Notes: generated by a model not told the origin, from the letters alone. Counted from the first letter of the stretch, positions 1-7,805 are shown. The stretch is DNA of 64,000 nucleotides from an uncultured Flavobacteriaceae bacterium (GCA_905479475.1 CAJQMT010000028.1:21176-85175); one strand, 5' to 3'. Translations and numbers: made by a program.

Positions 1-252
1 CGTCCTGTAACAAAAGAACATATCGAAGTATATGGTGATCAAAATGATCAACGTTTGACTGGATTGCACGAAACGGCATCTATCAATGATTTCTCATGGG
101 GAGTTTCTGATAGAGGAGCCTCTATTCGTATTCCAATTATCGCTGTAGAAAAAGGATACAAAGGATGGTTGGAAGATCGTCGTCCAGCTTCCAATGGAGA
201 TCCATACAAAATTGCTGCAAGAATTATCAAAACTGTAAAACCAGTAAAATAA
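1..252 (+). CDS. glnA: Glutamine synthetase, C-terminal part (5' end outside window)
   Basis: The first 83 codons read as the C-terminal end of a short (about 340 aa) eukaryotic-type (GSII) glutamine synthetase, the enzyme that makes glutamine from glutamate, ammonia and ATP in the cytoplasm. The stretch [20 protein letters not shown] is the conserved region after the catalytic core, followed by RGASIRIP, which contains an active-site arginine, and by [10 protein letters not shown] near the C terminus. The reading frame is open from base 1, so the start lies upstream. Family recalled from sequence, not searched. Confidence 0.9.
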   Translation, partial: RPVTKEHIEVYGDQNDQRLTGLHETASINDFSWGVSDRGASIRIPIIAVEKGYKGWLEDRRPASNGDPYKIAARIIKTVKPVK

Positions 253-275
253 TCTTACTGCATTCCCTATTGCTA

Positions 276-309
276 AAAAGCGTTCAAGATAAACTTGAAC
301 GCTTTTTTT
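276..309 (+). terminator. Intrinsic terminator after glnA
   Basis: A perfect 10-bp stem (AGCGTTCAAG at 279-288 with CTTGAACGCT at 294-303), 5-nt loop and a run of seven T. It lies 27 bases after the glnA stop and also before the end of the convergent minus-strand gene at 344. Confidence 0.88.
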
Positions 310-343
310 ATGAACTACTTTGTTTCTACTGCAGGCTGAAAAG

Positions 344-649
344 CTATTCTCTTTTCCTATGAGCCCATGCTTTGAAGTTTTTTGCCTCAGGACTTCGCAA
401 CTTATTTTTCTCACTTCCAAAAGACACCTCGATAACATTTTTATTTTTTCCCATTTTCCAAGGTTTGAAATTTTTTACGGATGGACTTCGTAATTTTTTA
501 GACGACTTTGTAACCAGTAACGCCCTAGATTTTACAATATCTTTCCAAGGCTTGTAGTTTTTTACTTCGGGTCCTTTTAAGCCTCTGAAATGCTGTCCGG
601 AAATACTTGACACTGAAAAAAACAGTAAAATTAAAATAACATTTCTCAT
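344..649 (-). CDS. Small secreted protein with three KN[YF]K[PA]W repeats
   Basis: A 101-aa protein that I do not recognise. Residues 1-19 look like a signal peptide (MRN, hydrophobic core, cleavage near SGQ). The mature part is very basic and carries the same motif three times: LKGPEVKNYKPWK (24-36), LRSPSVKNFKPWK (53-65) and LRSPEAKNFKAWA (84-96), giving L[KR][GS]Px[VA]KN[YF]K[PA]W. The linkers between units (16 and 18 residues) are unrelated, which argues that the motif itself is selected. It has its own promoter and no operon partner. Export is inferred from the signal peptide; a wall- or DNA-binding basic peptide, or one that is cut into three pieces, are possible roles but unproven. Confidence 0.75.
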   Translation of the reverse strand: MRNVILILLFFSVSSISGQHFRGLKGPEVKNYKPWKDIVKSRALLVTKSSKKLRSPSVKNFKPWKMGKNKNVIEVSFGSEKNKLRSPEAKNFKAWAHRKRE

Positions 650-680
650 AACTTGATGGGGTTTTGAATGGTTGCTACAA

Positions 681-688
681 CAAACTTA
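681..688 (-). promoter_or_regulatory. Promoter -7 box of the KN[YF]KPW protein gene
   Basis: Read on the minus strand, the bases are TAAGTTTG, matching the Bacteroidota -7 consensus TAnnTTTG, 31 bases before the start codon. The -33 element was not clear. Confidence 0.55.
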
Positions 689-764
689 TACCTGACACAA
701 TGCAGTCTTATTGATGATCTTTTGAAATCCATTTCTAGACAAAACCCTTCCATAAAACTAAAAA

Positions 765-813
765 TACCTTTGCAACAGATTCTAACTATTGGTTTTGTTT
801 AGGAATGCTGTTG
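765..813 (+). promoter_or_regulatory. Orphan promoter followed by a hairpin; possible small RNA
   Basis: TACCTTTG (765-772) matches the -7 consensus. It is followed at once by CAACAGATTC (773-782), which pairs with GAATgCTGTTG (803-813) over 10 bp with one bulged G. No normal gene follows on this strand: only a 16-codon ORF (834-884) that runs into the 3' end of the antiporter gene on the other strand. It could be a small RNA or a chance match. Confidence 0.3.
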
Positions 814-861
814 AATTTGCTCTAGACTAAGATATGAAAAAAATAAACAAATGTTTACTCT

Positions 862-1797
862 TTAAAAAATCATTTGTGAAATAAAAACAAGATACATGGA
901 AAGCAACAAAAAACCTTCTCGTTTGCTCAATTTCATTTTATCAAATAAAAATGTCAATGGCAAAACAGCGAAAGAAACGGCTAACATCCAATAAACATCA
1001 TTCTGCAACAGTGCTTGATCTGTCACTTTTATAGGAGATACGAGGGATGTCAAACCTAAGACAGCCAAAATATTGAATACATTGGAACCTATCAGATTTC
1101 CCAAGGAGATGGCTTTTTCTTGTTTGAAAATTGCCATCAAAGAGGCAGAAAGCTCTGGAATACTTGTCCCTATCGAAACAACTGTAACTCCGATGACGCG
1201 TTCACTCACACCGTAATAAGAGGCCGTATGTACCGCACCAGAAATCAATAATTCGGAACCTCCCCAAAGAGCGAGCGCTCCAATCAAAAGATAATAAACG
1301 TTTTTGTAAAGAGGCAATACATCCTCTTCTTTGGGCATTTCATCGAGTACTGCTGATTTTTGAAATTTTAGCAAATACACTAAAAACAGGAACAGTAAAA
1401 AGAACAACAAACCACCTTCATAAGATTGTAAAATTCCATCGAAAATCAAGAACAAATACAAAAGCACTGAGGACAGCATCATGATGGGCCAATCTGTTTT
1501 GTAAAAACTCTTTTCTACGCTTATTGTAGACAAAAGTACCGTCACTCCCAGGACAAATCCAAGATTTGCAATATTAGAGCCTAAAACGTTTCCTACGGCC
1601 AAATCCGCATGTCCTTGCAACGCAGACTTCAAACTGACAATAAGCTCTGGCGCGGAAGTAGCAAAGGAGACAATAGTCATTCCGATGACAATTTTAGGGA
1701 TCTTCAAAAACAAAGAAAAGCCCACAGCGGACTTCAACAACCAATCTCCTCCGAAGATCAATAACACCAGACCTCCTATTATGTAAATTGCATCCAT
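862..1797 (-). CDS. yrbG: Calcium/sodium antiporter, YrbG family
   Basis: A 311-aa inner-membrane cation exchanger of the CaCA superfamily. It shows the two inverted alpha-repeats that form the ion pathway: SFATSAPELIVSL with NVLGSNIANLGFVLG in the first half, and SIGTSIPELSASL with NLIGSNVFNILAVLG in the second. About ten hydrophobic segments fill the rest, with a short charged cytosolic loop near residue 145. Length is normal for bacterial YrbG-like proteins, which lack the long loop of animal exchangers. It is a single-gene unit with a -7 box just upstream. Direction and ion preference cannot be read from sequence. Confidence 0.92.
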   Translation of the reverse strand: MDAIYIIGGLVLLIFGGDWLLKSAVGFSLFLKIPKIVIGMTIVSFATSAPELIVSLKSALQGHADLAVGNVLGSNIANLGFVLGVTVLLSTISVEKSFYKTDWPIMMLSSVLLYLFLIFDGILQSYEGGLLFFLLFLFLVYLLKFQKSAVLDEMPKEEDVLPLYKNVYYLLIGALALWGGSELLISGAVHTASYYGVSERVIGVTVVSIGTSIPELSASLMAIFKQEKAISLGNLIGSNVFNILAVLGLTSLVSPIKVTDQALLQNDVYWMLAVSFAVLPLTFLFDKMKLSKREGFLLLSMYLVFISQMIF

Positions 1798-1823
1798 GTA
1801 ACCTCACTTTCTAATTTGTCGCA

Positions 1824-1831
1824 CAAAGATA
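1824..1831 (-). promoter_or_regulatory. Promoter -7 box of the antiporter gene
   Basis: The minus strand reads TATCTTTG, a match to TAnnTTTG, 26 bases before the start codon at 1797. Confidence 0.6.
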
Positions 1832-1921
1832 CTTTTTCTGAAGGAACTCGACTTTTATTCTTTTTCTTTTTTTTAAGTTAAGAATTTTCGTAATTTTCAA
1901 CGTCTTAAGAAAACAAACTCC

Positions 1922-2077
1922 ATGAAACAACATCTATTCCGTGCTCTTGCCAAAGGCAATCGATTGATTTTTCCTTCTTTTGGAAAAAAGCAATTGGACA
2001 TGAGCACAGCTAAAAAATGGCAACTTGCCATCATCGGATACCGTGCTTTTATAACCAAAAACGCCCTCTCTAATTAA
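1922..2077 (+). CDS. Conserved-looking 51-aa protein upstream of DUF2007 gene
   Basis: An ATG ORF beginning MKQHLFRALAKGNRLIFPSF and ending ITKNALSN. It is basic in the first half, has no signal peptide or membrane span, and sits 6 bases before the DUF2007 gene, so the two are probably co-transcribed and perhaps translationally coupled. The sequence upstream contains TAATTTTC, one mismatch from the -7 consensus. I do not recognise a family. Clean spacing and sensible composition make it a likely real gene. Confidence 0.6.
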   Translation: MKQHLFRALAKGNRLIFPSFGKKQLDMSTAKKWQLAIIGYRAFITKNALSN

Positions 2078-2083
2078 TTTTTT

Positions 2084-2317
2084 ATGTCTGAACAGTCATC
2101 TCACACGTTGCTACATCTTGGCTCTTTTATCGAAATTCAAAGATTAGAATCAGACCTTGACCAGGCAAACATTCCTTGTTTGATCAAAAACAACAATGAA
2201 TCGGCCAAGCTAGCGGGTTTTGGTGCTTTGAATGCCAATGTTGAACTCTACGTTTTTGAGAAGGACTTTGAAAACGCATCTCACATTTTAAAAAACCTAT
2301 TGGACGAAATTAATTGA
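2084..2317 (+). CDS. DUF2007 domain protein (putative signal-transducing protein)
   Basis: A 77-aa cytosolic protein covering one DUF2007 domain: an N-terminal strand plus helix (LLHLGSFIEIQRLESDLDQA) followed by IPCLIKNNN, and the ferredoxin-like second half with VELYVFEKDFENASHILKNL. The domain resembles the regulatory, PII-like fold and is widespread in Bacteroidota, but its ligand is not known to me. It is the second gene of a small operon with the 51-aa ORF. Its stop is 40 bases before the tRNA-Arg promoter. Confidence 0.8.
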   Translation: MSEQSSHTLLHLGSFIEIQRLESDLDQANIPCLIKNNNESAKLAGFGALNANVELYVFEKDFENASHILKNLLDEIN

Positions 2318-2357
2318 TTTATTTTCTCAAAATACTTTTATTTTGATGATATATATG

Positions 2358-2365
2358 TATATTTG
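2358..2365 (+). promoter_or_regulatory. Promoter -7 box of tRNA-Arg(ACG)
   Basis: TATATTTG matches TAnnTTTG and ends 12 bases before the mature tRNA start, so transcription would begin only a few bases before the tRNA. Confidence 0.65.
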
Positions 2366-2377
2366 CAACCGCTTAAC

Positions 2378-2451
2378 GGCCGCGTGGCGCAACTGAATAG
2401 CGCACTTGATTACGGCTCAAGAGGTTATAGGTTTGAATCCTATCGCGGTCA
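2378..2451 (+). tRNA. tRNA-Arg(ACG)
   Basis: Cloverleaf drawn by hand: acceptor GGCCGCG/CGCGGTC with one G-U pair, anticodon stem CTTGA/TCAAG and loop TTACGGC giving anticodon ACG (read as inosine, decoding CGU/CGC/CGA). T-arm TATAGG/TTCGAATCC is present. The discriminator is A and CCA is not encoded. Single-gene unit. Confidence 0.95.
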
Positions 2452-2456
2452 CGAAT

Positions 2457-2493
2457 TACCCTTGTCAATCGATTGATTTTCAAGGGTTTTTTA
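2457..2493 (+). terminator. Terminator after tRNA-Arg(ACG)
   Basis: CCCTTG (2459-2464) pairs with CAAGGG (2481-2486), with an inner TCAATC/GATTGA palindrome, and is followed by TTTTTT. It starts 7 bases after the tRNA end. Confidence 0.8.
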
Positions 2494-2673
2494 TTTATAG
2501 ATATTTCTATTTAGACAACAAGCCTCTTGTAGCGCTGATGTATTGTTTTTCTCTGAACTTCTTCAAAACATTTTTTTATCAAAAAAACACACGTTTGTTG
2601 GAGTCCAACATTTTAGCCCCCCTTTTTTGCTTTTCAAAATTATCTTTACCAAAGACTGTCTCTAAAAACAGAA

Positions 2674-2704
2674 AAGCCTCACAAATATTCAATTTGTGAG
2701 GCTT
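2674..2704 (-). terminator. Terminator of the tRNA-Ser/Pro/Arg operon
   Basis: A perfect 13-bp stem (AAGCCTCACAAAT with ATTTGTGAGGCTT), 5-nt loop, with TTTT on the minus-strand side. It begins 10 bases beyond the 3' end of tRNA-Arg(TCT). The 160-base stretch between it and the preceding plus-strand terminator shows no gene. Confidence 0.85.
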
Positions 2705-2713
2705 GTAGTTCTG

Positions 2714-2787
2714 TGAGCGCAGAAGGATTCGAACCTTCGACCGCCTCCTTAGAAGGGAGGTGCTCTATCCAGCTGAGCTATGCGCCC
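2714..2787 (-). tRNA. tRNA-Arg(TCT)
   Basis: Acceptor GGGCGCA/TGCGCTC with one G-U pair, anticodon stem CCTCC/GGAGG and loop CTTCTAA, giving anticodon TCT for AGA/AGG codons. T-arm GAAGGTTCGAATCCTTC is complete. CCA is not encoded. Last gene of the Ser-Pro-Arg cluster. Confidence 0.95.
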
Positions 2788-2836
2788 ATTATAAATTCAA
2801 AGAATTTACAATGCTAAAATACTTTCATTATACTAG

Positions 2837-2911
2837 TCGGGGTGGCAGGATTCGAACCTGCGACCTCCTCGTCCCAAACGAGGCGCGATGACCGGGCTAC
2901 GCTACACCCCG
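2837..2911 (-). tRNA. tRNA-Pro(TGG)
   Basis: Acceptor CGGGGTG/CACCCCG, the C1-G72 pair being typical of bacterial tRNA-Pro. Anticodon stem CTCGT/ACGAG with loop TTGGG gives anticodon TGG. T-arm GCAGGTTCGAATCCTGC. Discriminator A and no encoded CCA. Middle gene of the cluster. Confidence 0.95.
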
Positions 2912-2983
2912 AGTTTGTATACTGCAATGCTTGCTTGGAAAATTCCGAGAAGCCTTGCACAAAGTATGTTCGATTGAAAATTG

Positions 2984-3070
2984 CGGAGAGGAAGGGATTC
3001 GAACCCCCGGTACCCGTAAAGGTACAACTCCTTAGCAGGGAGCCCCGTTCGGCCACTCCGGCACCTCTCC
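2984..3070 (-). tRNA. tRNA-Ser(GCT)
   Basis: An 87-nt class II tRNA: acceptor GGAGAGG/CCTCTCC, discriminator G as expected for serine, anticodon loop CTGCTAA with anticodon GCT (AGC/AGU), and a long variable arm with TACC/GGTA stem. First gene of the cluster. Confidence 0.95.
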
Positions 3071-3118
3071 TAGATTTACAATCTATATTTAATATAAAAG
3101 AACGTATTTTTGCGAGTG

Positions 3119-3126
3119 CAAATGTA
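3119..3126 (-). promoter_or_regulatory. Promoter -7 box of the tRNA-Ser/Pro/Arg operon
   Basis: The minus strand reads TACATTTG, a good match to TAnnTTTG, 48 bases before the tRNA-Ser 5' end. The same octamer is seen before rpsL (36101) and rplC (32462), suggesting a strong, growth-linked promoter class. Confidence 0.65.
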
Positions 3127-3266
3127 AGCCTCCATTTAATATTCCACAACATTTTTCCTACTTTTTTTATTCAAAAAGATAAAAAGAAAAGGAAGCCACT
3201 CTCTACGAGAAATTTAGAAAAACTGGAATTCATCTGTATTCAATTCTTTCTTCCCGCTGCATGTTC

Positions 3267-5315
3267 TTATGCAGGGTATTCTATGCGCACATGGTATATG
3301 TTTTTCAATTTCTTTTTCAATACTTTTTTGATGGTTTCGATTTCTCGAAATGTAATGGACGCATTTCGAAATTGTCCGTCAGCCATTTGTCGTTCGGTAA
3401 TTTTATCAATCAATGCATCGATGGCTTGCGCTGATGGATCTTTCAAACTTTTAGAAGCGGCCTCTGCTGCATCACTCATCATCAAAATAGCTGTTTCTTT
3501 TGAAAATGGTATTGGGCCAGGATATTGAAAATCTTCAGCAGCTACCCCTTCTAAGTTGCCTTCGGCTGCTTTCTTGTAAAAATAATAAACTGTGCTTGTT
3601 CCATGATGGGTCCGAATAAAATCGATGATACGGTCTGGCAAACCGTTTCTTTTTGCTAATAAAATCCCTTGTGCTACGTGGTCGATAATAATTTTCGCAC
3701 TGTCTTTCGGTGGCAATTCATCGTGAGGATTTACAGATGTGGCTTGATTTTCTGTAAAATACATCGGACTGATTATTTTTCCAATATCGTGGTAAAGTGC
3801 GCCTGTTCTTACCAGCATCGAGTTTGCTCCTATTTCATTTGCTGCTGCTTCCGCCAAATTGGCTACTTGCATGGAATGTTGAAAAGTTCCGGGTGCTTTT
3901 TCATTCAATTCACGCAACAACTTTGAATTTGTATTAGACAGCTCTAGCAGCGTTACATCTGAAACAAGCCCAAACATTTTTTCATACATCCATATCAAAA
4001 ATAAGGACAAGAAAGACAACACACCGTTCAATGCAAACAACACAAAATAACTCCAATTCATCTGCGAAATATTCCCCTCATGAATGATAGAAAACGCAAA
4101 ATACGTCAGCATATAAATCAGTGTAATCTGTCCTACAGAAATAAATAAATTGGCTCTTTTGTACAATTCTGAAACAGTCAGAATGGTCACAATTCCAGCG
4201 ATCATTTGTAGGTAAATAAATTCAAAACTATTCGGTACTACAAAACCCAGAAGCAGCACAGTAAGCACATGTGTAAACAACGCAAGTCGGGCATCAAAAA
4301 AAGCTTTCAACACGATAGGCAGCAAACTCAAAGGGACTACGTATAGGTATGCTGGTTGGTATCTCACCATCAACGTTACCAAAAAAATCATCAAAATAAT
4401 GTTGAGAAAAATAAAAGTCACTTTCGTATTGTCGTCATAAATGGCAGGGCTGTTTTTTCTTAAAAACAAAAACAACATCAACAGAGCCAAGGCAACTAAA
4501 ATTGTATATCCCGAAATGATCCAACTGTAATTATTTTTGCTCCAAATTTGCGATTTATACTCTTCTTTCAAAGAATTTAAAACTGCATACTTTTTACCTT
4601 CTACAATATCTCCTCTGAATACAATCAGCTGGTCTGTTGAAATCATTCCTGTGGTATATGAGATGGCGTTCATAGCCTCTTTCAGTGCTTTTTCTGAAAA
4701 CTTCTCATCATAAGTTACATTGGGTTTTACAACGTCTGTCAATACATTGAGTACAATATCCCTGTAAAGTGAACTCGCATCCTGTGCCAACTCATTTTGA
4801 ATGACCTGAAACAAATCTTTGGACACTAGAAAATCTCGAAATTGTATTTCTTTGATTTCATTTTCTTTCCTTACAAAAACAAAAGTAGCTGCATCGTTGA
4901 CCCTTGTTTCACTGCCAACTTCTAAAAACCCTCGCTTGTAAATCTTGGAAAGTATTTGTTTGCCTTGCGTTCTTAATTTGTTGTAATACACCGAATCAGA
5001 GGCCAACTCTTGAAATCGAAGTTCCATTGATCTCTCGACAGTCAAAGGTGTTTCTAAGTCATAAGCGAAAAATAATTTCGCTTGACTTTTTACAAGCTCC
5101 TTTTCTCGCACGATCACTTCGGGGCTTTTTTGAATCGCAAAATCAAAAGGAGCGTACAAGTTCTCATATTGCCATGGTTTGCCTTTTTGAAATTCAAATT
5201 TAAATTTTCCTCCTTCTGGAAAAAGATATACGATTAAAAAAGTAGTTGTAACAAACAGAAAGACTTTGAAAACCAAAGAATTGTTTTGGTATATTTTGTT
5301 GATGAGGTGCTTCAT
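3267..5315 (-). CDS. 7TM-HD family phosphohydrolase (PgpH-like, likely c-di-AMP phosphodiesterase)
   Basis: A 682-aa inner-membrane protein in the usual PgpH order: one N-terminal membrane span (about residues 14-33), a large extracellular 7TMR-HDED domain to about 265, seven membrane spans to about 450, then a cytosolic HD domain. The metal-binding HD residues are visible as the His in FQHSMQVANLAEAAA (near 478) and the pair in LYHDIGK (near 508), with further His in DHVAQGI and RTHHGTST. Known PgpH proteins hydrolyse c-di-AMP to pApA; substrate here is inferred. The N-terminal domain probably senses something outside the cytoplasm. Monocistronic; complete length. Confidence 0.9.
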   Translation of the reverse strand: MKHLINKIYQNNSLVFKVFLFVTTTFLIVYLFPEGGKFKFEFQKGKPWQYENLYAPFDFAIQKSPEVIVREKELVKSQAKLFFAYDLETPLTVERSMELRFQELASDSVYYNKLRTQGKQILSKIYKRGFLEVGSETRVNDAATFVFVRKENEIKEIQFRDFLVSKDLFQVIQNELAQDASSLYRDIVLNVLTDVVKPNVTYDEKFSEKALKEAMNAISYTTGMISTDQLIVFRGDIVEGKKYAVLNSLKEEYKSQIWSKNNYSWIISGYTILVALALLMLFLFLRKNSPAIYDDNTKVTFIFLNIILMIFLVTLMVRYQPAYLYVVPLSLLPIVLKAFFDARLALFTHVLTVLLLGFVVPNSFEFIYLQMIAGIVTILTVSELYKRANLFISVGQITLIYMLTYFAFSIIHEGNISQMNWSYFVLFALNGVLSFLSLFLIWMYEKMFGLVSDVTLLELSNTNSKLLRELNEKAPGTFQHSMQVANLAEAAANEIGANSMLVRTGALYHDIGKIISPMYFTENQATSVNPHDELPPKDSAKIIIDHVAQGILLAKRNGLPDRIIDFIRTHHGTSTVYYFYKKAAEGNLEGVAAEDFQYPGPIPFSKETAILMMSDAAEAASKSLKDPSAQAIDALIDKITERQMADGQFRNASITFREIETIKKVLKKKLKNIYHVRIEYPA

Positions 5316-5637
5316 TTAAAATGGTATTGTGACTCAAAAATAAGCAATTAATTAAGAACGCTTGAGTTCTTCCGTGGTTTGTTTCTTTTCATCCTATATT
5401 TTGACAAACAGGAATACTCATTCCTCAAACAGGTCTCTTTGTCTAAAAAAAAACAGTATTTTAGCTTCGTATGTTTTTCTTCCTTCAAAAGAATAAAAAA
5501 CAAACTATTGCTGGTATCGCAAACAATAAAAATCCTTTAATCTCTTGAAAAAAGGGAAGAATTCGATTGTGTTCTAGGTTGCTTGGAACAAGAATTATTG
5601 TTACTTTGCTGCGCATTAAAAAAACAACCCTGCGTTA
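5316..5637. other. Gene-free stretch between the HD protein and the C40 peptidase
   Basis: About 320 bases with no ORF I can support, no convincing terminator and no exact -7 box (the nearest is TTACTTTG near 5601, one mismatch). It lies between two divergently transcribed units and should hold both promoters. Confidence 0.5.
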
Positions 5638-5706
5638 ATGCAGTCGAAATTTAGAGCGGTAAGCACCATGCTATTTGCTCGTCAAGGAAAACACGAATCT
5701 GAATAA
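5638..5706 (+). CDS. Possible 22-codon leader ORF coupled to the C40 peptidase gene
   Basis: An ATG ORF reading MQSKFRAVSTMLFARQGKHE plus two residues. Its stop codon overlaps the start codon of the next gene in the arrangement TAATG, the same overlap used by rplC-rplD. Upstream in frame a stop occurs at 5617, so it is not the tail of a longer gene. It could be a coupling leader peptide or a chance ORF. Confidence 0.3.
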   Translation: MQSKFRAVSTMLFARQGKHESE

Positions 5707-6476
5707 TGGAGTACGGAATTTGTAATTTGAGTATCGTTCCTTTAAGAAGCGGCCCCTCCCATCAAGTAGAATTGATTTCTCAAGTGTTGTTCGGCGAACA
5801 TTTCAAGGTTTTAGAAAAAAGAAAAGAATGGAGTAAAATTCGACTGGCTTTCGATACTTACGAAGGTTGGATCGACAACAAGCAGTATGCATTGATTTCG
5901 AAAGAAGCCTCTGCGCAATTGGCAGATTCGCCTTCTTTTTTAGTAGGCAATCTTGTGGATTTCATTACAAACGACCGTCAAGTATTGTCTACCCTGACAA
6001 TTGGTGCTCATCTGCCTCATTTTTCGGAAAATAAATTTCATATTGGAAAGGAACGTTTTCAATATGAAGGAGATTTTATTTCTGGCAAAAAAGAAAAGGG
6101 CAACCTCATCAAAACAGCTTTTTTATTTTTAAACACTCCTTATTTATGGGGAGGAAAAACTCCTTTTGGAATCGATTGCTCTGGTTTTTCCCAGATGGTT
6201 TACAAATTAAACGGTTACCAATTGCTCCGAGATGCTTCACAACAGGCAACCCAAGGGGAAGTATTGAGTTTTATTGAAGAGAGTGAGCCAGGAGATTTGG
6301 CCTTCTTTGACAACAACGAAGGAGCCATTACGCATGTGGGTATTATTATGAAAGACAATTATATCATCCATGCGCACGGTAATGTTCGCATTGACCGATT
6401 GGATCATTCGGGTATTTACAACGTAGACACCAAAAGACATACACATACATTAAGAGTCATCAAAAAAATTATTTGA
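5706..6476 (+). CDS. C40 (NlpC/P60) peptidoglycan hydrolase with SH3-like domains
   Basis: A 256-aa protein with a bacterial SH3 domain at residues 1-65 (ending YEGWIDNKQY), a second SH3-like segment to about 125, and an NlpC/P60 catalytic domain at 130-256. Catalytic Cys158 in GIDCSGFSQ, His210 in ITHVGIIM and a third polar residue, His222 in YIIHAHG, are all present, so it should be active. Family members cleave the D-Glu-gamma-meso-DAP bond of stem peptides. No signal peptide is visible, which is usual for this flavobacterial subgroup and leaves its location open; cytosolic murein-peptide recycling is one option. The mpl gene at 50294 serves the same recycling pathway. Confidence 0.9.
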   Translation: MEYGICNLSIVPLRSGPSHQVELISQVLFGEHFKVLEKRKEWSKIRLAFDTYEGWIDNKQYALISKEASAQLADSPSFLVGNLVDFITNDRQVLSTLTIGAHLPHFSENKFHIGKERFQYEGDFISGKKEKGNLIKTAFLFLNTPYLWGGKTPFGIDCSGFSQMVYKLNGYQLLRDASQQATQGEVLSFIEESEPGDLAFFDNNEGAITHVGIIMKDNYIIHAHGNVRIDRLDHSGIYNVDTKRHTHTLRVIKKII

Positions 6477-6480
6477 TCAA

Positions 6481-6515
6481 AAAAAAGCCCCTTCCATTTC
6501 GAAGGGGCTTTTTTT
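6481..6515. terminator. Bidirectional terminator between C40 peptidase and TPR genes
   Basis: AAAAAAGCCCCTTC pairs with GAAGGGGCTTTTTT around a 6-nt loop; A-run before and T-run after make it work on both strands for these convergent genes. Confidence 0.92.
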
Positions 6516-6529
6516 ATTTTGAACTCTTT

Positions 6530-7783
6530 TTACATACTCTCTAAAAGTGTTCGCATTTCTTTTTGCTTGTCGTACATCTCTAAAATTTCGTACAAACTTG
6601 CAAGTGTTCTTACAAGATCCGCACTTTTCGGATTGTATTCGTATGCTTTTTCGTAATACGGCAAAGCTTCTCTATAAACCGCTTTTTGTTTCAATAACAA
6701 AGCATCGTACTTGTCAAAATTTGACAAATTATTGTTCATTTCTTCGACAATCGGCTTGGTTTTTTCGATGATTGCAGCACCTATATTATTGTACGCATCT
6801 GAATAATCTGGCTTCAATTCAATCGCTTTCTCAAAATGAGCGATGGCTTCATGCGAAAATCCTTGGTCCATTGTAATTACCCCGACGTTGTAATGCAACA
6901 AAGGGTCGTTTGGCTTGATGGTAATGGCTTTTTTCAACCCTTCTAGAAATTTCTCATTGTCTCCTAATTCAAAATAAATATTAGCCTCACTAATTACTAA
7001 GGTATAATCGTTTGGGTATATCTTTTTCGCGTTCGCAATTGCCTCTAATGCTGCTTTCTCGTCTCCTTTGGCAATATAACTCAGTGCGATGTTTTTTGCC
7101 AATTGTCCTGTTCTTGAATCGGTTACAATCACCTCAGGATTTTCAGCTGTTTTAAAAGCAACTTGGGTATCCATGTCTTTTTTTGAATTGAAATACAGTT
7201 CTTCACCATTGACAATACTTGTTGCCTTGTAACGTGTTGTGATACCTGTGTACCCCATCGCTAACAATCGCTTGTAAAGATCTATGGATCGATCGTACTC
7301 TTTGGCAAAAAAAGAAGCCAATGCCGAGTTCTCTAGAAAAGACGTATCTCTTTTGCTCAAACTGTACGCCAATTCAAAGCTCTTACTAGCTCCAGAATAA
7401 TCTTTATCATTGTAAAAATCAGACCCTTTTTGAACAGATTTTTGTACGATTTCCAGGGCGATTTTTTGAGCTTCTTTAGAATATTTACTCTTTTCAATTT
7501 CTTTCTCATACGCTAATAAGTCACTCAAAGCTTCCGCCGTTTTTCCGTCATTTTCCGCCTGAGTCCCGTTTGCATAGAACGCCTTTGCTCTTACATAAAA
7601 ATATTTCGCTTTTGTTTTCAAATCCGCAGCATCTAAGAGATATTCTACAGTTTTAAGTTGCGTCAAGGATTCCGAAAATTGTCCTTTTTTCAAAAGTTTT
7701 TCTGCAACTTTTAACTCTTTTTTTTGTCCTATCGCTGACACACTTAACAAGCATGCAAACAGCACTAAGAATTGATTTTTCAT
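6530..7783 (-). CDS. Exported tetratricopeptide-repeat protein
   Basis: A 417-aa protein with a signal peptide (MKNQFLVLFACLLSVSAIGQ) and at least five TPR-like helix pairs, clearest at about residues 260-345 (NDYTLVISEANIYFELGDNE, then PLLHYNVGVITMDQGFSHEA and YSDAYNNIGAAIIEK) and at the C terminus. TPR arrays bind partner proteins, so it is probably a periplasmic scaffold; no catalytic domain is seen. It follows gyrA by 22 bases on the same strand and is likely co-transcribed with it, an arrangement I recall from other Flavobacteriaceae. The partner is unknown. Confidence 0.85.
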   Translation of the reverse strand: MKNQFLVLFACLLSVSAIGQKKELKVAEKLLKKGQFSESLTQLKTVEYLLDAADLKTKAKYFYVRAKAFYANGTQAENDGKTAEALSDLLAYEKEIEKSKYSKEAQKIALEIVQKSVQKGSDFYNDKDYSGASKSFELAYSLSKRDTSFLENSALASFFAKEYDRSIDLYKRLLAMGYTGITTRYKATSIVNGEELYFNSKKDMDTQVAFKTAENPEVIVTDSRTGQLAKNIALSYIAKGDEKAALEAIANAKKIYPNDYTLVISEANIYFELGDNEKFLEGLKKAITIKPNDPLLHYNVGVITMDQGFSHEAIAHFEKAIELKPDYSDAYNNIGAAIIEKTKPIVEEMNNNLSNFDKYDALLLKQKAVYREALPYYEKAYEYNPKSADLVRTLASLYEILEMYDKQKEMRTLLESM

Positions 7784-7805
7784 TTTCTACTAATTTATCG
7801 TTGTT

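Noticed and set aside
2406..2699. A 97-codon plus-strand ORF after tRNA-Arg(ACG).
   Set aside because: It begins inside the tRNA, runs through its terminator and has no recognisable composition or homology.
2842..3528. A 228-codon plus-strand ORF with phrases such as MAGFEPATSS and ERKGFEPP.
   Set aside because: These are antisense translations of tRNA-Pro and tRNA-Ser, a well-known false-gene pattern, running on into the antisense of the HD-protein gene.
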